The notes beneath the pieces are model-generated. The model was not told the DNA's origin and made no database searches. It saw only the letters and a list, made by a program, of their open reading frames with translations. 9,890 bases of DNA from Chrysiogenia bacterium. Its GTDB lineage: Bacteria > JAGRBM01. Of this stretch, positions 1 through 6,516 are shown piece after piece. The position numbers were made by a program, and so were the translations under genes. The stretch is from the NCBI GenBank assembly GCA_020434085.1, contig JAGRBM010000188.1, positions 1 through 9,890 on the forward strand, written 5' to 3'. Every line of letters starts with the position of its first letter. Position 1 is the stretch's first letter.

Positions 1-522
1 GGTGGAGAGTTCCCAGACATCCGTTCGCGCCTGCAAGGTCGCCCCGCGCACCCAGAGGTGATCCGAGCTCGCCGAAAAGGCGACCTGCCCGATCAAGGAC
101 TTTCGTGGATCGACAAATACCCGGATTTGTTCACGTCGTTTCCAGTCGAAGAGACGGACTGTGCCATCCATCATACCCAGCGCAAGATAGCTGCCGTCAC
201 CGGAGAAACCCGCCGAGTAGAGATGGGGCGCCTCGTGCATGAGCAACCGGCCAGTGTACTCAGCCCCGACACGCCCCAGGCGCAGCTGGCCTACCCCCAC
301 ATTGCGAGCGGTGTCCCAGATATTCGCCCACGCACGCTGCGCCCCGCCCACCACAAAGCGGCCGTCTGGACTGAATACCCCAACGCCCGCCTGCAGGGAG
401 CCGGGAAGCACCTGCACGCTCTGATGGCCTGCTCGCAGGTAGCCCCCTTCGGCGAGCCACCCCGCCGTGAAGGCAACCACTACGACAAGCACACGCAGCA
501 TGTAATGTGTTCGTTTTTCCAT
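1..522 (-). CDS. WD40 propeller protein, membrane-anchored, partial (runs off left edge)
   Basis: This gene is open from an ATG at 522 to the window edge, giving 174 codons with no stop. The N-terminus is basic (MEKRTHYMLR) and is followed by a hydrophobic stretch, residues 9-23, that reads as a signal anchor. WD40-type strands follow: FSPDGRFVVGG (50-60) with ANIWD (66-70), GFSGDGSYLALG (105-116) with VRLFDW (122-127), and VAFSASSDHLWVRG (147-160) with DVWEL (168-172). It lines up along its length with the WD40 protein at 2185-3174, including the LPGS lead-in, the FSPDGR(L/F)VVGG strand and the HLW strand, so it is a paralogue. The ATG at 501 is a possible internal start, but 522 keeps the positive residues before the TM. 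No good Shine-Dalgarno sequence is visible. The function is unknown; propellers usually act as binding scaffolds. Seeing roughly half of the expected length (about 330 aa) is due to the window edge, not to a mutation. Confidence 0.85.
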   Translation of the reverse strand, partial: MEKRTHYMLRVLVVVVAFTAGWLAEGGYLRAGHQSVQVLPGSLQAGVGVFSPDGRFVVGGAQRAWANIWDTARNVGVGQLRLGRVGAEYTGRLLMHEAPHLYSAGFSGDGSYLALGMMDGTVRLFDWKRREQIRVFVDPRKSLIGQVAFSASSDHLWVRGATLQARTDVWELST

Positions 523-525
523 TGG

Positions 526-537
526 GTTCAATTGAAC
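526..537. promoter_or_regulatory. Perfect 12-bp palindrome (candidate operator)
   Basis: GTTCAATTGAAC is a perfect 12-base palindrome lying 3 bases upstream of the ATG at 522 and just downstream of the candidate -10 box at 540-545. A repressor bound here would block transcription or initiation of the second WD40 gene. It sits in the most AT-rich part of the window (about 42 percent GC over 481-540). The position is suggestive, but short AT palindromes also arise by chance and no regulator is encoded nearby. Confidence 0.3.
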
Positions 538-539
538 TC

Positions 540-568
540 ATTACAACGGATACTACTGGACGAGGCAA
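540..568 (-). promoter_or_regulatory. Candidate sigma-70-like promoter for the partial WD40 gene
   Basis: Read on the minus strand, TTGCCT (568-563) and TGTAAT (545-540) are separated by exactly 17 bases. The -10 matches TATAAT at 5 of 6 positions and the -35 matches TTGACA at 4 of 6. A start about 7 bases below the -10 would leave a leader of only about ten bases before the ATG at 522. That short leader fits the lack of a Shine-Dalgarno sequence, but also weakens the call. The 97-base gap 523-619 separates this gene from the membrane-protein gene upstream, so a separate promoter is reasonable. Confidence 0.35.
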
Positions 569-619
569 TCAGAGAGCTGGTTCGGGGATCGAGCGACTCG
601 AATTGCTACAGCAGCGGAA

Positions 620-2188
620 CTACCTGAACAGGTCGTCGACGACGTTGCCGGTGCCGGCTGTTGCCGACGTTCCCTGGAAGTTGCGGTGAGCGATGCCGTG
701 GCAGCCAAACGCGAGCGCGCTGCTGGTGAGGTTCTTGCCATCGAGGGTGGCAACCGCGCGCGACCATTCAAGGCACCAGCCCTTGCTGCCCACGCTTCGC
801 AGGTAGAGGGTGTTGCCCGAGGCGCGGCCCGTGAGCGTCTCGAAGAGCGGCGCGCCGGAGCTGCGCTCGACCATGCCCGTGAACTTGCTGCCGGTAATCT
901 CGCCGGTGATGGTGGCGGGGAACTGCAGGAGCTCGCCGCCCTCGACCATACCGATGTTCCCGTCCCATTCGAGTTCGCCGAAGACCGCGGGCGGGGTGCC
1001 GCCAAGTCCCGCGCGCAGGCCCGGCAGTGCCCACTCGGCCGTGAACATCAGACAGATGAGGAGCCAGATGCCGCTGAAGAGTCCGAGCGGCACGCTCTTG
1101 GAAATGAATTCGAGCGGCGCAATCGACTGCGCGATGGTGCGGCTGAGCGGCCCGATCAGCATCACCGCCCGCGTTACCGCCGCGACGAGCGCGATCAGCG
1201 GGATCGGTCCGGCGAATGCAAACCAGAAGATGCTGAGCGAGAGCGTGCGCCCGCATCCAAGGCTCGATGCCGTGCCCAACAAGGCGCCCGCGCGAAGACA
1301 GCCCGAGAAATTCACCGCGGCTGCAATGGCCACCACGAGCGCCCAGACCATCCAGCAGCGGAAGGCCAGGCCAACCGAGACTGCGACCAGGTTCGTACTG
1401 GTGGAGAGATCGCCGTGCTCGTCGTATTCGAGCATGCGCACGCCGTTGACGGTCTTGGTGCCGGCCTTGAGCTTGGGACGCTTCGAAGGATCGACCGCTT
1501 TGACGCCCTCCGGAAGAACGGGGCCCATGGTGGTGGGCTGCGCGGTATACTTTCGCTCAGCCACCTTGGCCGCCGGACGCGGGCGCGAGGCAAGCGGCGT
1601 GCTTCCCTTGGAGGGCGGCGCGATCTTGGGCTTGCCACCCGGTGGAGTCGCCGCAATCTTCTGCGGGCGCTGCCGTCGCTGGCCGAAGATCCATACGAGC
1701 AGCATGTAGACAAAGGCCGGCGCGAGCACGATGCCAAGGCTCGCCTGCGCGGCAGCATCGATCTGGCAGAGCGCGCGCTGCGCATCTTCGCCGCCGCAGG
1801 CGCGCGCCATGGCGAGCGCCTTGCCCGCAAAGAGCGAAGCGATCACTCCGGCGAGCGTGATGGCAATCTCCGGAGGCACCTTTGTCGAGCTGCGCTGGCT
1901 CCCCTGCCCCATCGAGAAGCGTGCCGCGGCCAGGAAGCCGACTACGAGGCCCGGCCCGCCAAGGGCGCGCAGCAGGAACTGCTGAAACGGCAGGCCGCAC
2001 TGGAAGCCCGTGCAACCCTGCAGGAGCGAGCGGTAGATTCCGTATTCCCGCCACAGCCACACGCCCCAGGCCAGCAGCCCCACGCCCACCAGCGCGTCGA
2101 CGACGATGTAGAGCGCCGAGGGCGGCGGCATGGGCTCCATCTTCAGGGGCTCGGCCGGGCGGTTGGGATTGAGTTTCTCTTCGCTCAC
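620..2188 (-). CDS. Seven-TM membrane protein with extracytoplasmic beta-rich C-terminal domain, unknown family
   Basis: I do not recognise the family. The 522-aa product starts at a GTG that overlaps the stop of the upstream WD40 gene (GTGA) and has GGAGG six bases before it; an upstream ATG in the same frame lies inside the WD40 gene and is rejected. Predicted TM segments are near residues 25-45, 71-91, 107-128, 149-169, 276-294, 317-347 and 368-389. A Pro/Lys/Arg-rich linker (170-275) follows TM4 and should be cytoplasmic, which puts the N-terminus inside and the C-terminus outside. The tail (about 404-510) is Gly/Thr-rich with alternating hydrophobic residues (FPATITGEITGSKFTG), typical of a small beta domain. 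Each predicted outside segment carries a pair of cysteines: 59/64, 131/141, 297/312 and 472/496. Translational coupling to the WD40 gene implies joint production and probably a complex at the inner membrane. No catalytic motif is seen. Confidence 0.85.
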   Translation of the reverse strand: MSEEKLNPNRPAEPLKMEPMPPPSALYIVVDALVGVGLLAWGVWLWREYGIYRSLLQGCTGFQCGLPFQQFLLRALGGPGLVVGFLAAARFSMGQGSQRSSTKVPPEIAITLAGVIASLFAGKALAMARACGGEDAQRALCQIDAAAQASLGIVLAPAFVYMLLVWIFGQRRQRPQKIAATPPGGKPKIAPPSKGSTPLASRPRPAAKVAERKYTAQPTTMGPVLPEGVKAVDPSKRPKLKAGTKTVNGVRMLEYDEHGDLSTSTNLVAVSVGLAFRCWMVWALVVAIAAAVNFSGCLRAGALLGTASSLGCGRTLSLSIFWFAFAGPIPLIALVAAVTRAVMLIGPLSRTIAQSIAPLEFISKSVPLGLFSGIWLLICLMFTAEWALPGLRAGLGGTPPAVFGELEWDGNIGMVEGGELLQFPATITGEITGSKFTGMVERSSGAPLFETLTGRASGNTLYLRSVGSKGWCLEWSRAVATLDGKNLTSSALAFGCHGIAHRNFQGTSATAGTGNVVDDLFR

Positions 2189-3174
2189 TGCGCGCCTCCA
2201 AGAAGGCCCGCGATGCGAAGCTCCGAAGTTTCTTTTGTCACGAGCGAATAGAGAAGGCGATGGGTGCCGGGCTCGAATTCCAGCACGGCGGGCCCGCCCG
2301 GGCGCACGTCCTCGTCCTGATGCTCCAGTGCGAAGACACCGGTGATCGCGTTCCAGGCGAGAAGCCTTCCGTCGCGCGCCCCCGCGGCCAGATATTTCGA
2401 GTCCGAGGACCACGCCAGCGAAGCGAGCGTGGCGTCGGGCTTTGTCAGCGCGCGCTCAAACTTGCCCTTCGCGCTCCAGATGCGCACTTCGCCTTCGGAG
2501 AGCGCGAGCGCCAGGTGCAGGCCGTCGGGTGAGAAGGCCAGCGCCGCCGGGGCGCCGTCGAAGTCACTGATGCGCGCGAGCCTTTCGCGCCCGTCACCCG
2601 AATAGAGCTGGATCTCGCCGCCGCTCGCGACGGCGACAACGTCCTCCGCAGCCGAGGCGGCAATCGCCAGCCCGGCACCCGGACGCGCGATCGCTTTGCC
2701 GGAATCCAGGTCCCAGACCTCGACCCCCGAAGAGCGTGTCCACAAATGGCGACCGCCGGAAGTGAAGGCCACCTCCCGCACGAAGGCTCCGCTTGTGTTG
2801 AACTTTTTGAGCAGCGCGCGGGTTTTCCACAGATAGACGTGCGCGCTGCCGTCGGAGAGTCCGAGTGCCAGGCGCGTTCCGTCGGGAGAGAAGGCCGCAC
2901 TCAGGATCCGGTCGCCCGGGGGCGCCGCGGGCAACGCGCTGCCGGCGCTGTTCTTCTCAACGTCCCACACGCTCGCCGATTCCCCGGCACCGCCCACGAC
3001 GAGGCGGCCGTCGGGGCTGAAGCGCGCCCATGCGGCATCGGCCGATCCCGGAAGCGACTGGGGCCCGGCGTCGAAGGCGACGCTCAGGAAGCCCCCGCCC
3101 CAGAACCAGCCAATGGCGGCGGCGACCAGCATGAGGGTCGCACGAATGCCCTGGGTTTTTGAATTAGCTGCCAT
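2185..3174 (-). CDS. Membrane-anchored seven-bladed WD40 beta-propeller protein
   Basis: The 329-aa product has a basic N-terminus and one hydrophobic segment (about residues 12-34), followed only by propeller sequence, so it is most likely a signal-anchored protein facing the periplasm. Repeats can be counted by strand signatures: ARFSPDGRLVVGG with SVWDV (50-72), AAFSPDGTRLALG with HVYLW (93-116), VAFTSGGRHLW with EVWDL (135-156), a degenerate blade (AEDVVAVASGGEIQLY, 176-191), LAFSPDGLHLALA with VRIW (212-233), LAWSSDSKYLAAG with LLAWN (253-275) and a last degenerate blade (VLEFEPGTHRLLYS, 297-310). Seven blades and little else make a single closed propeller, expected to be a protein-binding scaffold. 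It overlaps the next gene by four bases. The 67-base gap after the methyltransferase gene shows no strong promoter. No strong Shine-Dalgarno sequence precedes the ATG at 3174, and the ATG at residue 15 is an alternative. A diverged paralogue starts at 522. Confidence 0.9.
   Translation of the reverse strand: MAANSKTQGIRATLMLVAAAIGWFWGGGFLSVAFDAGPQSLPGSADAAWARFSPDGRLVVGGAGESASVWDVEKNSAGSALPAAPPGDRILSAAFSPDGTRLALGLSDGSAHVYLWKTRALLKKFNTSGAFVREVAFTSGGRHLWTRSSGVEVWDLDSGKAIARPGAGLAIAASAAEDVVAVASGGEIQLYSGDGRERLARISDFDGAPAALAFSPDGLHLALALSEGEVRIWSAKGKFERALTKPDATLASLAWSSDSKYLAAGARDGRLLAWNAITGVFALEHQDEDVRPGGPAVLEFEPGTHRLLYSLVTKETSELRIAGLLGGAQ
2195..2199 (-). promoter_or_regulatory. Shine-Dalgarno fixing the GTG start at 2188
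   Basis: GGAGG on the minus strand lies within the last codons of the WD40 gene, six bases before GTG. It decides the start of the membrane-protein gene in favour of the GTG at 2188, over the ATG at 2140 or the longer reading frame back to 2413. Confidence 0.75.
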
Positions 3175-3241
3175 GGACGCGTTGCGCCCGATTTAAGTGG
3201 ATTGCCGGGCCCGCGACAAGTGCCGCGCCCCAGAAATCGCC

Positions 3242-3757
3242 CTATCCGACCAGTCGGAGCTGCTCGGAGCCGAAGTGCCAGCCCTCGATTTCGAGGAGCC
3301 CGCGCTTGAACTCGAGCCCCCCGGCATAACCGGTGAGCGCGCCGGTGCTGCCGATAACCCGGTGGCAGGGCACGACGATGGGCAGCGGGTTGGCTCCGTT
3401 GGCCGCCCCGACCGCGCGCGAGGCAGTGGGCGCCCCGATCACTTTCGCGATCTCGCCGTAGGTCGCGGTCTTGCCGTAGGGCACCTCGCAGAGCGCGGCC
3501 CAGACCTTCTGCTGGAAATCGGTGCCGGCCGGGTCGAGCCTCAGCTTGAACGTGCGGCGCTTTCCGGCGAAATACTCGGTGAGCTGGCGCGCCGCCTCTT
3601 CAAGGAAGGGCGCGCCTTCCTGCCAGGCCGGATCGATGGCCAGCGGTTGCGTGCACTTCTGGAAGGAAATGTGGGTGAGCCCGCGCTCGGTGCCGACAAT
3701 CAGCACCGGCCCCAGCGGCGAATCGATCTTCGTATAAGCGGTAGTGGCGGCAGCCAT
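3242..3757 (-). CDS. ogt: Methylated-DNA--protein-cysteine S-methyltransferase (O6-alkylguanine repair)
   Basis: This is a suicide repair protein that moves the alkyl group from O6-alkylguanine in DNA onto its own cysteine. The 171-aa product has the family layout: an N-terminal alpha/beta domain (8-70) and a DNA-binding helical domain (about 80-165). Visible key features are the active-site IVVPCHRVIG motif with Cys131, the hinge Asn120 and the helix Arg114 (SRAVGAAN), Tyr100 in TYGEIA, and the C-terminal GYAGGLEFKRGLLEIEG. Length and layout match Ogt/MGMT without the Ada regulatory domain. The start is the ATG at 3757, with GGAGG five bases upstream (3763-3767); an ATG at 3778 lies beyond this site and is rejected. 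It stands 129 bases from the lipoprotein gene upstream and 67 bases before the WD40 gene downstream, so it may be transcribed alone or lead the WD40 genes. Confidence 0.97.
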   Translation of the reverse strand: MAAATTAYTKIDSPLGPVLIVGTERGLTHISFQKCTQPLAIDPAWQEGAPFLEEAARQLTEYFAGKRRTFKLRLDPAGTDFQQKVWAALCEVPYGKTATYGEIAKVIGAPTASRAVGAANGANPLPIVVPCHRVIGSTGALTGYAGGLEFKRGLLEIEGWHFGSEQLRLVG

Positions 3758-3886
3758 GATCCCCTCCCTGACGCGCAAGCGCCATGCACAAAGTGAAGCT
3801 CAGGCTATCAAAGCCCGCGTTGGATTTCCAGAGAAATTTACGGTTTTTGTTCGGCAGTGATTTCAGGGGGTTGGGTAGGGCCACGC

Positions 3887-4369
3887 CTAGCGACGCGCAT
3901 TGATAGAGAGACCGACACACTCTTTCGTGTCGGGATTGCAGGTCGCGCCCCAAAAGCAGGTGCCGCCACCTCTGATTGTTACGAGCCTGGTCTGCCAGTC
4001 CGGAAAATCGCTCCAGAGTGCTCGGCAGAATCCACTGACTGCAATCGCTCGCCGGCCGTCCCGTGTGATTCCCACATACTGCAGCCGGTAGTCGCCGAAC
4101 TGCTCGAGAATCATGCCAGCTCGTTCGTCTGCGCTCTCGCGCAAGACCGCGCGAAGTCCCCTCTGCAGCCCTTCAATATGCTCGATTTCGGGCTTCCAGA
4201 AGGGACGATTGCTCTCATCGAAGAACTGTTCGAGCCCTGAAGCCGGAAGCACTGCATGCGTGCTGGCACCAGATGCTGGAGTTTCTGCTGCGTGATGTGC
4301 GCAACCGATCAATGACAGTGGCAACACCATTGCCGCAACAAACGCAATTCGCATCCAGATTCGAAGCAT
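3887..4369 (-). CDS. Putative lipoprotein of unknown function
   Basis: The 160-aa product begins with a basic n-region and a hydrophobic h-region ending in LSLIGC, a good lipobox with Cys23 as the lipidation site. A short Ala/Ser/Thr/Pro spacer (24-45) then leads to a globular region of about 110 residues. The tail resembles a recurring pattern I associate with uncharacterised secreted bacterial proteins: YRLQYVGITRDGRR (94-107), a Trp-containing loop (DWQTRLV) and GGGTCFWGATCNPDTKE (134-150). Cysteines 115, 138, 144 and 151 could form two disulfides outside the cytoplasm. The residue after Cys23 is Ala, so there is no inner-membrane retention Asp and the outer membrane is likely. GC content is near 57 percent in sampled lines, below its neighbours. 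The start could also be the ATG at 4354; neither has a clear ribosome site. It lies 47 bases after the DUF5989 gene, so it may be the tail of that operon or independent. Confidence 0.8.
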   Translation of the reverse strand: MLRIWMRIAFVAAMVLPLSLIGCAHHAAETPASGASTHAVLPASGLEQFFDESNRPFWKPEIEHIEGLQRGLRAVLRESADERAGMILEQFGDYRLQYVGITRDGRRAIAVSGFCRALWSDFPDWQTRLVTIRGGGTCFWGATCNPDTKECVGLSINARR

Positions 4370-4416
4370 ACTGGCACGTTACGCACAATCGGTGACACGG
4401 GCAATGCCGCCGGAAA

Positions 4417-4644
4417 TCAGAAAATCGTATAGATAAACGGCGCGATCGCGCTGCCGTGGGTCATCACGATCAGGATGCTGAGCAGGAGCAGGATGACCAC
4501 GATGGGCCCCAGCCACCACTTCTTGCGCACGCGCAGGAAGTCCCAGAACTCGGCAAGGATGCCCAGGCGCTCGCGCAGGCGCACGAAGAAGCCGCGCTTG
4601 GCGGGGACCTGTGATTCGACTTCGGGGGTGTTCTCTTCGGCCAT
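4417..4644 (-). CDS. DUF5989 family small membrane protein (carbamoyltransferase-associated)
   Basis: The 75-aa product has a charged cytoplasmic N-terminus, an amphipathic segment FFVRLRERLGILAEFWDFLRVRKKWW (19-44), one TM helix (about 45-61) and a conserved-looking end, THGSAIAPFIYTIF. From memory, this layout and the GSA-APFIYT ending match DUF5989, a family often found beside SxtI-type carbamoyltransferases and probably the same as SxtK of the saxitoxin cluster; I could not check this with a search. The ATG at 4644 has GGAAGAGG four bases upstream (4649-4656). It is the fourth gene of the operon, separated from the carbamoyltransferase by 123 bases that hold an inverted-repeat element. 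A longer overlapping reading frame in another phase (4379-4669) is rejected. It may help hold the carbamoyltransferase at the membrane; that is inference. Confidence 0.85.
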   Translation of the reverse strand: MAEENTPEVESQVPAKRGFFVRLRERLGILAEFWDFLRVRKKWWLGPIVVILLLLSILIVMTHGSAIAPFIYTIF

Positions 4645-4660
4645 ATTGCCTCTTCCAATC

Positions 4661-4749
4661 GGCTGTCATTCTGAGGGGCGCGCTGCGCCCCGAAGAATCG
4701 CGTCCGTGCCGCCTCCAACCGATCCTTCGCTGCGCTCAGGATGACAGCC
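4661..4749. repeat. 89-bp inverted-repeat element (REP/MITE-like) inside the operon
   Basis: The element begins GGCTGTCATTCTGAG and ends CTCAGGATGACAGCC, so the ends are inverted copies differing at one base over 15. Further in, CGAAGAATCG on the left pairs with CGATCCTTCG on the right, also with one difference. Between these blocks the left arm carries its own palindrome GGGCGCGCTGCGCCC, while the right arm has the shorter CGCAG version. I recall intergenic repeats with TGTCATTCTGAG...CTCAGGATGACA ends from many high-GC genomes; no family name is claimed. It lies four bases above the ribosome site of the DUF5989 gene and 18 bases beyond the carbamoyltransferase stop. In the transcript it would fold into a large branched hairpin that could attenuate or stabilise the message. 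No transposase is present and no second copy is seen in the window. Confidence 0.8.
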
Positions 4750-4767
4750 GGTGGGGCCGCGCAAAGA

Positions 4768-6516
4768 CTAGTCCCTCTCGAACTGCTGGTTCCAGTCCTC
4801 GCCCTCGATCTGCTCGGGCATCTCTTCCTTGCGCAGGATGAACGAGCCCATGACCAGGGCGTCCATGTGGGTGCGCATGAAGCAGCGGAAGCTGTCCTGG
4901 GGCGTGCAGACAATGGGCTCGCCGCGGACGTTGAAGCTCGTGTTGATGAGCACCGGGCAGCCGGTCAGTTCATCGAAGGCCTTGATGATGTCGTAGTACT
5001 CGGGGTGCTGCTCGCGGGTGACGGTCTGGATGCGCGCCGAGCCGTCCACGTGGGTGACCGCGGGGATCGTGCGCTTATTCTCGTGCACCTGGGCGACCAG
5101 CAGCATGTAGGGGCTGTCCTTGCCGCGCAGGTCGAACCAGTCCTCGGCTTTTTCGGCCAGCACCACCGGCGCGAAGGGGCGGAAGCTCTCGCGGAACTTG
5201 ATCTTGAGATTCACCCGCTGCCAGTTCTCTTCATTGCGCGGGTCGGCGAGGATGCTGCGCCCGCCAAGGGCGCGCGGTCCGAACTCCATGCGCCCCTGCA
5301 TCCAGCCCACCACGGCCTGATCGGCGATGAGCTTGGCAGTCTCTTTCACCATCTCTTCGGGCGAATATTTCTTGTAGGGAACGCCGAGTTCCTTGAGATA
5401 GGTCTCGATTTCCTCGTCGGGGTATTTGGGTCCAAGGTAGACGCTCTTCATGCCGCCGTTGCGGGGGTTGCCCAGCAACGAGTGCCACACGTACGCGGCC
5501 GCGCCGATGGCGCCGCCTGCATCACCGGCGGCGGGCTGCACGTAGATGTTCTCGAACTCGGTCTCGCGGATGATGCGGCCGTTGGCCACGCAGTTGAGCG
5601 CCACGCCGCCGGCCAGGCAAAGGTTCTTGCTGCCGGTCTGCTTGTGCAGGGTGCGCGCGATGCGCAGCATCACTTCCTCGGTAACAAGCTGCACGCTCGC
5701 CGCCATGTCCTTGTGGAACTGGGTGAGTTCGGCTTCGTCACCGGCGCGCGGGGGCTGGCCGAAGACCTTGTCGAACTTGGCGTTGGTCATGCGAAGGCCG
5801 GTCGCGAAGTCGAAGACCTTCATGTTCAGGTGGAAGGAACCATCGTCTTTGATCTCGATGATCTCGTCCATCATCTTCTGCGCATATTTGGGCTCGCCGT
5901 AGGGCGCCAGGCCCATGACCTTGTACTCGGCCGAGTTCACCTTGAATCCAAGATAATAGGTCAACGCCGAGTAGAGCAGGCCGATGGAGTGGGGGAAGCG
6001 GATCTCGCGGGTGAGCTCGAACTTGGTGCCCTGCCCGTATCCGAGGCTCGTCGTTGTCCACTCGCCCACGCCGTCGGCGGTGCAGATGGCCGCTTCCTCG
6101 AAGGGGCTCATCAGAAAGCTCGACGCCGCGTGGGACTGGTGGTGCTCGCCGAAGAGGATCTCGCCCCCGAAGCCGGGCAGCTCATCGCGGATGTGGGTTC
6201 GCACCCAGAGCTTGTCTTTCAGCCACACGGGCATGGCCTTGAGATACGAACGGATGCCGCGCGGGAAGGTGGCCAGATACGTCGTGAGCAGGCGCTCGAA
6301 CTTCACGAAGGGCTTGTCGTAGAAGGCGACGTAGTCGAGGTCCTTGTAGGTGATGCCGCCTTCCTGCAGGCAGTACTCGACGGCGAGCTTCGGATAGCCC
6401 TCGTCCTGCTTCTTGCGCGAGAAGCGCTCTTCCTGCGCGGCGGCGACAACCTCGCCGTCCTGCATCAGGCAGGCGGCCGAGTCGTGGTAGTAGGCGCTGA
6501 TTCCAAGGATGTTCAA
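4768..6516 (-). CDS. NodU/CmcH/SxtI-type O-carbamoyltransferase
   Basis: This enzyme moves the carbamoyl group of carbamoyl phosphate, through carbamoyl-adenylate, onto a hydroxyl of an acceptor. The 582-aa product has both domains: an N-terminal Kae1/TsaD-like ASKHA domain and a C-terminal YrdC-like domain. Visible motifs are ILGISAYYHDSAA (3-15), the metal motif GEHHQSHAAS with His125, His126 and His129, Asp148 in TADGVGEW, EYKVMGLAPYGEP (197-209), CLAGGVALNCVANG (300-313), QGRMEFGPRALGGRSILADP (407-426) and CPVLINTSFNVRGEP (520-534). I chose the TTG at 6516: GGAGAAGG lies five bases upstream, it overlaps the SxtJ stop as TTGA, and it gives the usual MNILGIS start. The ATG at 6531 would add MEKAV and is the alternative; it has no properly spaced ribosome site. 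The family usual Asn in GNRSILADP is Gly here. The acceptor cannot be read from sequence; context favours a surface glycan or small molecule. Confidence 0.95.
   Translation of the reverse strand: MNILGISAYYHDSAACLMQDGEVVAAAQEERFSRKKQDEGYPKLAVEYCLQEGGITYKDLDYVAFYDKPFVKFERLLTTYLATFPRGIRSYLKAMPVWLKDKLWVRTHIRDELPGFGGEILFGEHHQSHAASSFLMSPFEEAAICTADGVGEWTTTSLGYGQGTKFELTREIRFPHSIGLLYSALTYYLGFKVNSAEYKVMGLAPYGEPKYAQKMMDEIIEIKDDGSFHLNMKVFDFATGLRMTNAKFDKVFGQPPRAGDEAELTQFHKDMAASVQLVTEEVMLRIARTLHKQTGSKNLCLAGGVALNCVANGRIIRETEFENIYVQPAAGDAGGAIGAAAYVWHSLLGNPRNGGMKSVYLGPKYPDEEIETYLKELGVPYKKYSPEEMVKETAKLIADQAVVGWMQGRMEFGPRALGGRSILADPRNEENWQRVNLKIKFRESFRPFAPVVLAEKAEDWFDLRGKDSPYMLLVAQVHENKRTIPAVTHVDGSARIQTVTREQHPEYYDIIKAFDELTGCPVLINTSFNVRGEPIVCTPQDSFRCFMRTHMDALVMGSFILRKEEMPEQIEGEDWNQQFERD

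Noticed and set aside
589-601. 5-bp stem hairpin TCGAGCGACTCGA after the seven-TM gene
   Set aside because: Too short and without a T-run to be called a terminator.
58-627. Plus-strand open frame of 189 codons at the left end
   Set aside because: It is antisense to the partial WD40 gene, which has clear homology to a neighbour; no domain is visible in this product.
686-2251. Plus-strand open frame of 521 codons opposite the seven-TM gene
   Set aside because: Arg/Glu/Ala-rich product with no recognisable structure, typical of antisense frames in GC-rich DNA. The minus strand has a coupled start and ribosome site.
2189-2413. N-terminal extension of the seven-TM gene back to an ATG at 2413
   Set aside because: It would overlap the WD40 gene by over 220 bases and reads as Arg-rich shadow; GGAGG and the GTGA overlap fix the start at 2188.
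3197-3235. Imperfect hairpin (6-bp stem with a G-U pair) after the methyltransferase gene
   Set aside because: The stem is short and has no T-run, so I cannot support a terminator.
4370-4416. TTGCCC-17-TAACGT promoter-like pair before the lipoprotein gene
   Set aside because: The -10 matches only 3 of 6 bases; too weak to list.
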